The notes under the pieces were generated by a model. It was not told the origin of the DNA. It did not search any database and saw nothing but the letters and a program-made list of their open reading frames with translations. A DNA stretch of 64,000 nt, from positions 1-64,000 of the forward strand of contig DGCD01000014.1 in NCBI GenBank assembly GCA_002384935.1, read 5' to 3'. Origin of the DNA: Pusillimonas sp. UBA3987 (GTDB taxonomy: Bacteria > Pseudomonadota > Gammaproteobacteria > Burkholderiales > Burkholderiaceae_B). Below are positions 36,233 through 45,395 of the stretch, piece by piece (positions within the stretch are counted from its first letter, which is position 1; the number at the start of each line of letters is the position of its first letter). The position numbers and the translations under genes are program-made.

Positions 36233-36293
36233 CTTCGTCCAATTTCAGCAATGCAAGCAAGCCACCCCCCTCTTTACACCGGGTGCCTGGGCA

Positions 36294-37322
36294 TTAATTA
36301 TTAACACCGCTGCTTAAATTTTCCAGCCTTAACGCCTCAAGATCAATCACGCCGTCGGGCGCGAAATCGCGTATACCCTGGCTTGCCAGCTGTGCCAGCC
36401 ACGCCTCGGTTTCGCACGCGATGCTTTCGGCCTCGTCACGCGAAACCTGCTTGAAATGAACGCTCGCACCCGGGCGGCGACGCCCCAATATGGAAATGTC
36501 GGTGGAGATGACGGTGGCAATCTTTGGATACCCCCCGGTTGTTTGCGCGTCGGCCAACAACACAATCGGCAAACCCGAGCCCGGTACCTGAATTGCTCCG
36601 CTTACAATGCCATCGGAAACCAAATCATAACCTTCGGCGTGCTCGATTGTAGGGCCTTCAAGACGAAAACCCATGCGATCGGCCTGGCCGGACACAACAT
36701 AGGGCTGCGTAAAGAAGCCTTTTAAGGCGCTTTCGGTGAAATAGTCACTTTGCGGCCCAAGCACCACACGAACCGGTTCATCGTAGCCATAATCGAACGG
36801 TTCGCGCAGCGCTTTCTCGTCTCTGGCATCAACGCTCGATTGCGCCAGGGGCAGCTCATCACCCCGCTTCAAGGTTCGACCCTCAAGGCCGCCGATGCCG
36901 CCACGCACATAAGTGGAAACACTGCCCAACTGCACGGGCAGGTCGAGCCCGCCTTCAATGGCCAGATAAGCACTCAACGACTGGCCCAGCGAACCGACCT
37001 TGACCTTGTCGCCTTTTACCAGCCGCACACTGCGCCCGGCAGGCACGGTTAATTTGCGGGCACCTTCAATGGTCAACGCGCCTTCACAACCAAACAACGC
37101 CACGCGCACCGAATCGGCCTGCACCTCGAACGCAACGCCCTGCAACAGCATTTCCAATACAGGGCAATGGCGGTCATTGCCCACCAGCATGTTGGCAATT
37201 CTGGCGCTTGTCTTGTCTAGCGCACCCGACACCGGCACGCCGACATCCTGATAGCCCATGCGCCCCATATCCTGAATCGTGGAATACGGCCCGGCATCCA
37301 GTACCTTCAACCCGTTACTCAT
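36294..37322 (-). CDS. pxpC: 5-oxoprolinase subunit PxpC (KipA family)
   Basis: A 342-residue subunit of the ATP-dependent 5-oxoprolinase PxpABC, also named biotin-dependent carboxyltransferase-like protein. Characteristic start: LKVLDAGPYSTIQDMGRMGYQDVGVPVSGALD; later QVPGSGLPIVLLADAQTTGGYPKIATV (the family's conserved glycine-rich block near residue 250). It overlaps pxpB by 4 bases. The enzyme opens the 5-oxoproline lactam to glutamate; related complexes may act on other lactams. pxpA is across the divergent promoter. Confidence 0.92.
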   Translation of the reverse strand: MSNGLKVLDAGPYSTIQDMGRMGYQDVGVPVSGALDKTSARIANMLVGNDRHCPVLEMLLQGVAFEVQADSVRVALFGCEGALTIEGARKLTVPAGRSVRLVKGDKVKVGSLGQSLSAYLAIEGGLDLPVQLGSVSTYVRGGIGGLEGRTLKRGDELPLAQSSVDARDEKALREPFDYGYDEPVRVVLGPQSDYFTESALKGFFTQPYVVSGQADRMGFRLEGPTIEHAEGYDLVSDGIVSGAIQVPGSGLPIVLLADAQTTGGYPKIATVISTDISILGRRRPGASVHFKQVSRDEAESIACETEAWLAQLASQGIRDFAPDGVIDLEALRLENLSSGVNN

Positions 37323-38041
37323 ACCATCACCTTTTCACATTGAACTTCATATTCATCGGCTTGAACCGCCTCGCGAATGCGCTGATACTCCGCTGCAGCC
37401 ACTGGCTTGAAACGCACCTTGTCGCCCGGCTTGAACAAAGCCGGCGCCTCCAGGCGCGTGTCGAACAAACGAATGGGCGTTGCACCAATCAGGTGCCAGC
37501 CGCCGGGGCTTTCAATGGGATAAACCGCCGTCATGGTTGACGCAATGGCCACCGAGCCGGGCGGAACCCGCGTGCGCGGGTTGCTGCGTCGCGGAAGCAC
37601 CAATGACTTCGGCAGGTCACCCATGTAGGGGTAGCCCGGCACAAAGCCAATCATATAAACGTGAAACTGGGTGTCGGTATGCAGCTGAACAACTTCATCG
37701 GCCGAGAGCCCGGCCGTTTGCGCCACTTCCTGCAAGTCGGGCGCGTACTCGCCGTCGTAGCAGACCGGCACCGACCACTGGCGAACCGCCTGCGCCTCGG
37801 TATCCCCGCTTTCAAGCAGGCCCTCGAGCGTGGCCTGCAGGTCGGCGCCGCGCACTTGCGTGGGGTCGTAATTAATCAGCAATGACCGGAACGTAGGCAC
37901 CAGATCGACCACGCCGGGAATACTCAACGCGCGAATCCGCCGGCTTAACGCAAGCACCTGATCGCTAAGAACACGATCAATGACCTGCCCGAACTGCACC
38001 ACCATTGCGGTATCGCCGGCACTTAGAAACTGCACTGTCAT
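37319..38041 (-). CDS. pxpB: 5-oxoprolinase subunit PxpB (KipI family)
   Basis: A 240-residue subunit. Motifs: FLSAGDTAMVVQFG at the start, VPVCYDGEYAPDL, and FVPGYPYMGDLP, then GSVAIASTMTAVYPIESPGGWHLIG near residue 170. In B. subtilis the homologues KipI/KipA modulate KinA, but in most bacteria the pair works with PxpA as 5-oxoprolinase. First gene of the minus-strand run; GGAGAAG precedes its ATG. It is divergent from pxpA. Confidence 0.92.
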   Translation of the reverse strand: MTVQFLSAGDTAMVVQFGQVIDRVLSDQVLALSRRIRALSIPGVVDLVPTFRSLLINYDPTQVRGADLQATLEGLLESGDTEAQAVRQWSVPVCYDGEYAPDLQEVAQTAGLSADEVVQLHTDTQFHVYMIGFVPGYPYMGDLPKSLVLPRRSNPRTRVPPGSVAIASTMTAVYPIESPGGWHLIGATPIRLFDTRLEAPALFKPGDKVRFKPVAAAEYQRIREAVQADEYEVQCEKVMV

Positions 38042-38128
38042 CAGTCTTCTCCAAAAGTTGCCGCCCTTTCAAGCTGCGGGAAAAACGGCTTTTGATTCGA
38101 ATTAGGGTTTTCGATTGATGGAATCATA

Positions 38129-38157
38129 TTGTCTTTCTATCTATAGTACAATATACT
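38129..38157 (+). promoter_or_regulatory. Sigma-70-type promoter of the pxpA-F420 operon
   Basis: TTGTCT at 38129-38134 and TATACT at 38152-38157, separated by exactly 17 bases, about 54 bases before the pxpA start. A short inverted repeat (CTATCT 38137-38142, AGATAG 38167-38172) spans the -10 and start point and could be an operator. Confidence 0.6.
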
Positions 38158-38210
38158 GGTCGCATCAGATAGATCAAAAGCTTCTTCTACTCAACCCGAA
38201 GGAAAACAAA

Positions 38211-38987
38211 ATGACTTTATCGGTGAATCTTAATGCGGATATGGGCGAAGGGTTTGGTGCGTACGACATCGGAGACGACAACGCCATCCTGAAAATCATC
38301 CGTTCGGCCAACATTGCCTGTGGCTTCCATGCAGGCGACGCCAACACCATGCGACGCGTTGTAGAGAATGCGAAAAAAGAAGGCGTCAGTATTGGCGCAC
38401 ACACCGGTTTTAACGACCTGTGGGGCTTTGGCCGACGCCGCATTCAAATGAAAGCCAGCGACCTGGAAAACATGATCGCTTATCAAATCGGCGCATTGCA
38501 AGCCATGGCTGCCTATGTCGGCGAAAAAGTCACCCACGTCAAACCCCACGGCGCGCTGAACAACATGGCAGCCGAAGACGAAGATTACGCCATGGCCATT
38601 GGCCGGGCGCTTAAAACCGTTGACTCCAACCTCATTTATGTTGCGTTATCGGGTTCCGAAATGGAAAAAGCCGCTGAACGCCTGAATTTGCCGCTGGCAA
38701 GGGAAGGTTTTTGCGACCGCTTGTACGACGACAACGGCAATCTGGTGTCGCGCGCGGTGGCCGGCTCGGTTATTAAAGATCCGCAAGCGGCAACCGAACA
38801 GGTTGTACGCATGGTTACCGAAGGTGAAATTATCTCGATGTCGGGCAAGCGCGTAAAGCGCCGGGTTGACTCTTTATGTGTTCATGGCGACGAACCCACC
38901 GCAGTTGCGTTGGCCGCCAAGGTGCGTGAAGGCCTGGAAGCGGCCGGGGTAAAAATTCTGCCGCTTACTGAAATGAAGCTTGACTAA
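38211..38987 (+). CDS. pxpA: 5-oxoprolinase subunit PxpA (LamB/YcsF family)
   Basis: A 258-residue protein. Recognised by LNADMGEGFGAYDIGDD, IACGFHAGD, IGAHTGFNDLWGFGRR and DSLCVHGDEPTAV. Together with PxpB and PxpC it makes the ATP-dependent 5-oxoprolinase. The start at 38211 has an AAGGA site and matches the conserved N-terminus; an earlier ATG at 38115 precedes the promoter. Unusually, it is separated from pxpBC by a divergent promoter and instead heads the F420 operon, 19 bases before npdG. Confidence 0.94.
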   Translation: MTLSVNLNADMGEGFGAYDIGDDNAILKIIRSANIACGFHAGDANTMRRVVENAKKEGVSIGAHTGFNDLWGFGRRRIQMKASDLENMIAYQIGALQAMAAYVGEKVTHVKPHGALNNMAAEDEDYAMAIGRALKTVDSNLIYVALSGSEMEKAAERLNLPLAREGFCDRLYDDNGNLVSRAVAGSVIKDPQAATEQVVRMVTEGEIISMSGKRVKRRVDSLCVHGDEPTAVALAAKVREGLEAAGVKILPLTEMKLD

Positions 38988-39006
38988 ACCTGTCCAGGAG
39001 CTCCAA

Positions 39007-39669
39007 ATGGAAAACCAACCTAAAATTGCAATTCTTGGCGGCACTGGCTCGCTGGGTTCCGGGCTTGCCAAGCGGTGGGTGAAAGCCGGCTTTCCCGTTA
39101 TTGTTGGCTCGCGAACAGCCGAAAAGGCGCACGAAGCGGCCAGCGCATTAACGCCGGCTGCGGGCGGCCCTGCCCCCACAGGCCTGAGCAACTACGACGC
39201 AGCCAAAGCCGCCGATATTGTTGTGCTGACTGTTCCGTTTTCAAATCACGATGCCATTCTCGACGAAATCAAAGACGTTGTAGAGGGCAAAATCGTTGTT
39301 GACGCCGTTGTGCCCCTGGTACCACCCAAAGTGGCCGTTGTGCAATTGCCGCCGGAAGGTTCCGCCGGCATGATCGCCCAGAACAAAATCGGCGAAAAAG
39401 CACGTGTGGTTTCCGCCTTTCAGAACGTGGGCGCCGACAAGCTGCAAGCCGAGGGCGACATCGCCTGCGACATTCTGGTAACGGGCAACGACGTTGAAGC
39501 ACGAAAAATCGTTATCTCGTTGATTGAGCCGATTGGCATGCGCGGCATTGATGCCGGGGCCATTGCCAACTCGGCCGCCGCAGAAGCCATGACCTCGCTG
39601 CTGATTGGCATCAACAAACGCTACAAGGTTGATTGCGCAGGCATCCAAATAACCGGCATCAACCGCTAA
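39007..39669 (+). CDS. npdG: F420-dependent NADP+ reductase (NpdG)
   Basis: A 220-residue Rossmann protein that transfers hydride between NADPH and F420. Visible are IAILGGTGSLGSGLAKRW (dinucleotide motif, residues 7-24), GSRTAEKA (NADP 2'-phosphate contact), and IANSAAAEAMTSLLIGINK near the C-terminus. Start at 39007 follows CCAGGAGCT. It is co-directional with pxpA (19-base gap) and cofE (10-base gap). It is the link between NADPH from the transhydrogenase and F420H2 for the LLM enzyme. Confidence 0.93.
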   Translation: MENQPKIAILGGTGSLGSGLAKRWVKAGFPVIVGSRTAEKAHEAASALTPAAGGPAPTGLSNYDAAKAADIVVLTVPFSNHDAILDEIKDVVEGKIVVDAVVPLVPPKVAVVQLPPEGSAGMIAQNKIGEKARVVSAFQNVGADKLQAEGDIACDILVTGNDVEARKIVISLIEPIGMRGIDAGAIANSAAAEAMTSLLIGINKRYKVDCAGIQITGINR

Positions 39670-39679
39670 GGCACGCCTT

Positions 39680-40459
39680 ATGCCCGACCTGCCCCATACG
39701 TCGATCAGTATCAACGCCCTGGCCGACTTTCCGATGATCGTGCCGAACGACGACCTGGCATCCGTGCTGATTGACAGCCTGCAACACAACGGCATGGCTT
39801 TACAGACACAAGATGTGGTTGTCCTGGCGCAGAAAATCGTATCCAAGGCAGAAGGGCAGCTTGTGCGCCTGGCCGATGTAAAGCCATCGGCCAGGGCACT
39901 TGAAATTGCGCAACAAACCGGCAAAGACAGCCGCATGGTTGAGCTGATTCTGTCTGAAAGCCGCGAAATTATTGCCCAGCGCCCGGGTCTGTTAATTGTG
40001 GAACACCGCCTGGGCTATATCATGGCCAATGCGGGCATCGATCAGTCGAATATCGATCACCCGAACGACGACGAATACGCGCTGTTGCTGCCGGAAAATC
40101 CCGACCAGACCTGTTCCCTGATCAAGGCAGCGCTCGACCGCCATTTCAATGCCGATGTCGGCGTCATTATCAATGACAGCTTCGGACGCCCCTGGAGAAT
40201 GGGTGTAACCGGCGTTGCCCTGGGATCGGCAGGCTTGCCCAGCCTGCTTAGCCTGATCGGAAAACCCGACCTGTACAACCGCGCCATGCGCGTGTCTGAA
40301 ATTGCCTTTGCCGATGAAATCGCCGCTGCGGCGTCGCTGATTATGGGGCAAACCAATGCAGGACAACCCGCAGTGCACGTGCGCGGTCTTCATTGGGACG
40401 AACCGAACAATAGCGCCCAAACATTATTACGCCCACGAAATCAAGATTTATTTCGTTAG
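39680..40459 (+). CDS. cofE: Coenzyme F420-0:L-glutamate ligase
   Basis: A 259-residue GTP-dependent ligase adding glutamate to F420-0. Motifs: DVVVLAQKIVSKAEGQ near residue 45-60, GLLIVEHRLGYIMANAGID, and VIINDSFGRPWRMGVTGVALG. It is a single-domain CofE rather than the two-domain FbiB of mycobacteria; the nitroreductase-like second domain is encoded separately at 44664-45371. It lies 10 bases after npdG. Confidence 0.94.
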   Translation: MPDLPHTSISINALADFPMIVPNDDLASVLIDSLQHNGMALQTQDVVVLAQKIVSKAEGQLVRLADVKPSARALEIAQQTGKDSRMVELILSESREIIAQRPGLLIVEHRLGYIMANAGIDQSNIDHPNDDEYALLLPENPDQTCSLIKAALDRHFNADVGVIINDSFGRPWRMGVTGVALGSAGLPSLLSLIGKPDLYNRAMRVSEIAFADEIAAAASLIMGQTNAGQPAVHVRGLHWDEPNNSAQTLLRPRNQDLFR

Positions 40460-40476
40460 GAATGAGGCCCAGCGCG

Positions 40477-41469
40477 ATGACCGATAACCGCTCTTCTTCC
40501 CTTCACTCATCCAAACGTGTGCTGGCCTTGTGTGGCGGCGTGGGCGGCGCCAAGCTGGCCCAGGGCCTGAACGAACTGATTACGACCCCCGACAGCCTGA
40601 CCATTGTGGTTAACACCGGCGACGACTTCGAACACCTGGGCCTGAACATATGCCCGGATCTTGATTCAGTGGTTTATGCCCTGGCCAACAAGAATGACAC
40701 GACACGTGGCTGGGGGCGTGCCGATGAAACCTGGCATTGCCTTGAAGCGCTTAAAGAGTTGGGCGCGCAAAGCTGGTTTGCACTGGGCGACCGCGACCTG
40801 GCCATGCACCTTGAGCGCAGCCACCGCTTGCGTTCGGGCCAGACGCTGTCGGAAGTCACCGCCCTGATCAGCAAACAACTGGGCATTCGCGCCCATGTTG
40901 TTCCCATGAGCGACAACCCGGTGCGTACCGTGCTCCATACCGACGAAGGCGAACTGGCGTTCCAGGACTACTTCGTTCGCAAGGCAGGAAAACCCAAGGT
41001 TGAAAGCATCGCTTATACGGGTGCCGATACGGCAACGCCGCAGGCCGATTTAATGGCACGGCTAACCGACCCCGACCTGGACGCCATTATTATCTGCCCT
41101 TCGAATCCGCAGCTGAGCATTGAGCCGATTCTGGCCCTGAACGGTGTTCGCGAGGCACTGCGCCGGGCCAGCGCGCCCGTGGTGGCGGTTTCCCCCTTAA
41201 TTGGCGGCAAAGCCGTGAAGGGGCCGGCCGCAAAAATAATGCAAGAGCTTGAAATACCGGTAGATTCCACCGGCATTGCACAGGTTTATCTCGACTTCAT
41301 CAAGGGCCTGGTCATTGACCGGGTCGATGAACTCGATGCCGCATATGTATCCGTTCCCACTGTTGTAACCCAAACCTTGATGAAAAGCCCTGAAGACGCT
41401 TTGAATCTTGCACAAGCAACACTTGAGTTTGCCGGACAATTGCGTCTTGAGGCAACTCAAACAAAGTAG
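40477..41469 (+). CDS. cofD: 2-phospho-L-lactate transferase (CofD/FbiA)
   Basis: A 330-residue enzyme joining the activated phosphoacid to FO to form (dehydro-)F420-0. Motifs: ALCGGVGGAKLAQGLNEL, VVNTGDDFEHLGLNICPDLDSV (two short blocks near residues 20-70) and VAVSPLIGGKAVKGPA. ATG at 40477 is preferred because GAGG sits 8 bases upstream; an ATG at 40462 has only a too-close site next to the cofE stop. Whether the substrate is the phospholactyl, phosphoenolpyruvyl or phosphoglyceryl form cannot be read. Confidence 0.94.
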   Translation: MTDNRSSSLHSSKRVLALCGGVGGAKLAQGLNELITTPDSLTIVVNTGDDFEHLGLNICPDLDSVVYALANKNDTTRGWGRADETWHCLEALKELGAQSWFALGDRDLAMHLERSHRLRSGQTLSEVTALISKQLGIRAHVVPMSDNPVRTVLHTDEGELAFQDYFVRKAGKPKVESIAYTGADTATPQADLMARLTDPDLDAIIICPSNPQLSIEPILALNGVREALRRASAPVVAVSPLIGGKAVKGPAAKIMQELEIPVDSTGIAQVYLDFIKGLVIDRVDELDAAYVSVPTVVTQTLMKSPEDALNLAQATLEFAGQLRLEATQTK

Positions 41470-41480
41470 AGCGAGGATGT

Positions 41481-42230
41481 ATGACAGCTCACCGCCTGGC
41501 GGCAGTTATACCCGTTAAAAGTTTCAGCGATGCCAAACAGCGGCTGCAGCCGGTATTGTCGGCCGGCGAGCGGCGGCTTCTGGCCCGGGCCATGTTTGAA
41601 GATGTCATGGCCACACTCACGCAATGCCCGTCTTTAACCGGCGTCTACGTGATTACCAGCGACCCGCAGGCAGCTCAGCTGGCCGCAGACATGGGCGTGA
41701 AGACACTGCGCGACCCTGTTATCGGCGGACTGTCGGGTGCCATTGCCAGCGCCGCCCAAACCCTGAAGAAAGCGGGCATGGAAGGCATGCTGGTGGTACC
41801 GGCCGATGTGCCGGGCATCGATCCGCAAAGCGTCAGGCGCATTATCGGTCATCATGCGGCATCGCGTTCGGTTACGCTGGTGCCCGCCTTGCGCGACGGC
41901 GGCACCAATGCCATGTTGTGCTCACCACCCGACGCCATTCCGAACTGCTTTGGCCACAACAGCTTTCGGGCGCACTGCCAGTTGGCCGCCTCGTCGGGCG
42001 TGCAACTGAATACGTTAAGCCTGCCCCAGTTGCAGTACGACATCGACCGGCCTCTTGATTTGCTTTCCTTCCTGCACCAGGAAAGCGCCACCCGCACATA
42101 CCGCTTTTTAGTTCAAAGCGGCATCGCCGACCGTTTGCGCCATACATCGCGCACCGCCTTTTCACTGGCGGGCACGTTCTTTCCGTATGCCGAGCAGACA
42201 CCGGCCATTTCGAGCATTCATAAAGGATGA
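41481..42230 (+). CDS. cofC: Phospholactate-type guanylyltransferase (CofC/FbiD)
   Basis: A 249-residue nucleotidyltransferase that activates the phosphoacid of the F420 side chain with GTP. Motifs: AVIPVKSFSDAKQRL near residue 8, VVPADVPGIDP near 113, and FGHNSFRAH near 158. The C-terminus is about 35 residues longer than the core domain. Substrate identity (2-phospho-L-lactate, phosphoenolpyruvate or 3-phospho-D-glycerate) is open; betaproteobacterial F420 has been shown to use 3-phosphoglycerate in Paraburkholderia. Its end overlaps fbiC by 4 bases. Confidence 0.9.
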   Translation: MTAHRLAAVIPVKSFSDAKQRLQPVLSAGERRLLARAMFEDVMATLTQCPSLTGVYVITSDPQAAQLAADMGVKTLRDPVIGGLSGAIASAAQTLKKAGMEGMLVVPADVPGIDPQSVRRIIGHHAASRSVTLVPALRDGGTNAMLCSPPDAIPNCFGHNSFRAHCQLAASSGVQLNTLSLPQLQYDIDRPLDLLSFLHQESATRTYRFLVQSGIADRLRHTSRTAFSLAGTFFPYAEQTPAISSIHKG

Positions 42231-44671
42231 ATACTGCTATGCAAAACTCAAACTCCCGCATGCACACGCAACTTTCTGAAAGCGCGGCCTACGATCTGAT
42301 TACCCAGCCGATTTCATCGTTGTGCAAGACAGCGGCCCAATTGCGCGACACCGGCCACGGCGACGTTGTCTCCTACTCCCGTAAAGTTTTCATTCCGCTG
42401 ACCCAGCTGTGCCGCGACGTTTGCCATTACTGCACCTTTGCCCAAACGCCGCGCAAAATGCCGGCGCCCTACTTAAGCATTGAGCAGGTCGTTGAGATTG
42501 CCCGCCAGGGTGCCAAGGCAGATTGCAAGGAGGCCCTGTTCACGCTGGGCGACAAGCCCGAGTTGCGCTATCGCGCCGCCCGTGAGGCGCTTGATGAAAT
42601 GGGTTACGACAGCACAATCAGCTATTTAATCGACGCCTGCAAGGCCGTGTACGAGGAAACCGGGCTTATTCCGCACGTGAATCCGGGCCTGCTCACACGA
42701 GACGATTTGCTGAAACTGCGCACCGTGTCTGCGTCGCAGGGCATCATGCTTGAGAACGTATCGCCCCGTTTGTGCGAACCGGGCCAGGCCCATTACGGCT
42801 CGCCCGACAAAGATCCCAAGGCGCGCCTGGAAACCCTTCGGCTGGCAGGCGAAACCCGGGTTCCGTTCACGTCGGGCATTCTGATCGGCATTGGCGAGAC
42901 GCGGCGCGAACGCATCGACTCGCTGCTGGCTTTGCGTGAGCTCGACCAGGAATTTGGGCACATCCAGGAAATCATCATCCAGAATTTTCGCCCCAAAGCG
43001 GGCACACTGATGGCTAACGCCGAAGCGCCGTCGCTGGAAGAACACTTGTGGACCATTGCCGCGGCACGCCTGATTTTCGGGCCCGACGCCAACATTCAGG
43101 CGCCGCCCAATCTCCAGCCTGAAGGCTTGAAACAGTTGGTTGACGCCGGTATCAACGACTGGGGCGGGGTCTCGCCCATTACACCCGACCACGTCAACCC
43201 CGAGGCACCCTGGCCGCATCTGGAAGCGCTGTCGGTGGCAACCGAGAAAGCCGGCAAAGTCCTGGCCGAGCGCCTGACTGTGTATCCGAAATACGTACGC
43301 GAACTGGCCCACTGGGTCGACCCCGGCTTCCACACCCGTATTCTGCAATTAAGCGATGGCCATGGCCTGGCTTACACCGATGCGTGGACGGCGGGCAGCC
43401 AAACGCCGCCCCCGGAGAAAATTGTGCAGCTGGCTAAACAGCCGCGTAGCGGCGCCCCCGCCATTCAGGGCGAGGTCAGCGCAATTCTGAGCCGTGCGCA
43501 AGCCGGAAAGACCTTAACCGAGCACAACATTGAACGCCTGTTCCAGGCACACGGCAAGGCCTTTTCCGCCGTTTGCCAGGCGGCCGACGAGGTGCGCCGC
43601 GACATGAGCGGCAATGCCGTCACGTTCGTGGTGAATCGCAACATCAACTACACCAATATTTGCGGCTATCGGTGTCAGTTTTGCGCTTTCGCAAAAGGCA
43701 AGGGTGCCGAAGACTTGCGTGGCAAGCCCTACGACCTGCCATTGGACGAAATTCAGCGACGCGTGCTGGAAGCGTGGGAGCGCGGCGCAACGGAAGTGTG
43801 CATGCAAGGCGGTATTCACCCTTCTTATACCGGTGAAACCTATAAGGAAATTTGCGAAACCGTGAAATCGGTGGTGCCGGAAATGCATATTCATGCGTTT
43901 TCCCCGCTGGAAATCTGGCAAGGCGCAGAAACCCTGAACATGCCGCTTAAAGACTACCTGCTCATGCTCAAAGAAAGCGGCCTGTCGACACTGCCGGGCA
44001 CGGCGGCCGAAATTCTTGACGACGAAATCCGCCAGATTATCTGCATCGATAAAGTCACCACCAACGAATGGATGCAAGTGATGCGCGCGGCGCATCAGGT
44101 TGGCCTTAAAAGCACCTCCACCATTATGTTTGGCCACGTGGAAGGCTACAAGCACTGGGCGCGTCATCTGCTGCTATTGCGCGATCTGCAAATGGAAACG
44201 GGCGGCATTACCGAGTTCGTGCCTTTGCCTTTCGTGCATATGGAATCGCCCATTTATCGGAAAGGGCGCTCGCGCAAGGGGCCCACTTTCCGCGAGGCGG
44301 TCTTGATGCACGCGGTGGGGCGCCTGGCATTGCACCCGCACATACCGAATATCCAGGCATCCTGGGTGAAAATGGGGGTCACGGGCGTTGAGCTGTGCCT
44401 GAACGCCGGCGCCAACGACCTGGGCGGCACCCTGATGAATGAAACCATTTCACGCTCGGCCGGTGCATCGCACGGGCAGGAAATGACGGCCACCACACTG
44501 GAATCGCTGCTGATCTCGATGGGGCGTACACCGCAGCAGCGTTCGACACTGTATGAGGCCGTGCCCGAGCATCTGCGCCAACGCGCACGTGAGGCAAAGC
44601 CGCCCATTCAACCGATTGTGCCGCTCATGCGCAAGCACGCCAAGCGGCCCAAGGAAGTCGCGCATGTTTAG
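42227..44671 (+). CDS. fbiC: FO synthase, CofG-CofH fusion (FbiC)
   Basis: An 814-residue double radical-SAM enzyme making the deazaflavin FO from tyrosine and a ribityl-uracil precursor. The CofG half has Cys62-x3-Cys66-x2-Cys69 (CRDVCHYC); the CofH half has Cys479-x3-Cys483-x2-Cys486 (CGYRCQFC). In archaea the halves are separate; the fusion is the usual bacterial form. The ATG at 42227 overlaps the cofC stop; an in-frame ATG at 42239 has a better spaced AAAGGA and would give 810 residues. It overlaps the nitroreductase gene by 8 bases. Confidence 0.96.
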   Translation: MNTAMQNSNSRMHTQLSESAAYDLITQPISSLCKTAAQLRDTGHGDVVSYSRKVFIPLTQLCRDVCHYCTFAQTPRKMPAPYLSIEQVVEIARQGAKADCKEALFTLGDKPELRYRAAREALDEMGYDSTISYLIDACKAVYEETGLIPHVNPGLLTRDDLLKLRTVSASQGIMLENVSPRLCEPGQAHYGSPDKDPKARLETLRLAGETRVPFTSGILIGIGETRRERIDSLLALRELDQEFGHIQEIIIQNFRPKAGTLMANAEAPSLEEHLWTIAAARLIFGPDANIQAPPNLQPEGLKQLVDAGINDWGGVSPITPDHVNPEAPWPHLEALSVATEKAGKVLAERLTVYPKYVRELAHWVDPGFHTRILQLSDGHGLAYTDAWTAGSQTPPPEKIVQLAKQPRSGAPAIQGEVSAILSRAQAGKTLTEHNIERLFQAHGKAFSAVCQAADEVRRDMSGNAVTFVVNRNINYTNICGYRCQFCAFAKGKGAEDLRGKPYDLPLDEIQRRVLEAWERGATEVCMQGGIHPSYTGETYKEICETVKSVVPEMHIHAFSPLEIWQGAETLNMPLKDYLLMLKESGLSTLPGTAAEILDDEIRQIICIDKVTTNEWMQVMRAAHQVGLKSTSTIMFGHVEGYKHWARHLLLLRDLQMETGGITEFVPLPFVHMESPIYRKGRSRKGPTFREAVLMHAVGRLALHPHIPNIQASWVKMGVTGVELCLNAGANDLGGTLMNETISRSAGASHGQEMTATTLESLLISMGRTPQQRSTLYEAVPEHLRQRAREAKPPIQPIVPLMRKHAKRPKEVAHV

Positions 44672-45371
44672 CACTGACACTGTTGCAATTGAGCCCCGGC
44701 AAGATCAAGGCCGCACCGGCCACGCGCTGCCACAGGCGCGCTTCACCCCGGCCTTGTTCAACCGACGCTCGGTGCGACGCTACCTGCCCGAGCAGCCGCC
44801 ACTGGAACTGATTAACACGCTGCTGGAAATGGCCGTTTGCGCCCCCTCGGCACACAACCGCCAGCCGTGGCGCTTCGTTGTGATTCGCAGCCATGACAAG
44901 AAAGCCAAACTGGCCAGGGCCATGGGCGACAAACTGGAGCGCGACCGCCTGGCCGACAACGACGACCCCACCGACGTGAAGAACGATGTGGCGCGCTCTT
45001 TCGCCCGCATTACCAACGCGCCCACGCTGATTCTGCTGTGCGTGACGATGGCGGAAATGGACAGCTACCGCGACGCCAACCGGAACCAGCACGAATTCTG
45101 CATGGCCACACAAAGTGTTGCCATGGCCGGCCAGAACATCATGCTTGGGGCCCAGGCAACCGGCCTTTCATCGTGCTGGATGTGTGCGCCTATGTTTTGC
45201 CCGACGCTGGTTCAAACAACGCTTGATCTGCCGGAAGACTGGATTCCGCAAGGCATGCTGACAGTGGGGTATCCCGCCAATGCGGGCAAGCCTTTTGTGC
45301 GCAAGCCGCTGGAAGACGTTGTTGCCTATATCGACGACGCCCCCAGTGCCATGTCGAGATCATTTTCTTAA
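44664..45371 (+). CDS. Nitroreductase-family protein, probable dehydro-F420-0 reductase
   Basis: A 235-residue FMN-binding protein of the nitroreductase fold, resembling the C-terminal domain of mycobacterial FbiB: FNRRSVRRYLPEQPP near residue 32, CAPSAHNRQPWRFVVI, and GAQATGLSSCWMCAPMF. In FbiB this domain reduces dehydro-F420-0. Its position directly after fbiC (8-base overlap, AAGGA upstream of ATG at 44664) supports the same role. If the cofactor is the phosphoglycerate form no such reduction is needed, so the step is a hypothesis. Confidence 0.82.
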   Translation: MFSTDTVAIEPRQDQGRTGHALPQARFTPALFNRRSVRRYLPEQPPLELINTLLEMAVCAPSAHNRQPWRFVVIRSHDKKAKLARAMGDKLERDRLADNDDPTDVKNDVARSFARITNAPTLILLCVTMAEMDSYRDANRNQHEFCMATQSVAMAGQNIMLGAQATGLSSCWMCAPMFCPTLVQTTLDLPEDWIPQGMLTVGYPANAGKPFVRKPLEDVVAYIDDAPSAMSRSFS

Positions 45372-45395
45372 TTACAACGCATCACAGGAGACTTC

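Noticed and set aside
37319..38041. KipI sporulation kinase inhibitor
   Set aside because: The KipI/KinA role is specific to Bacillus; here it is next to pxpC and pxpA, so 5-oxoprolinase is the better call.
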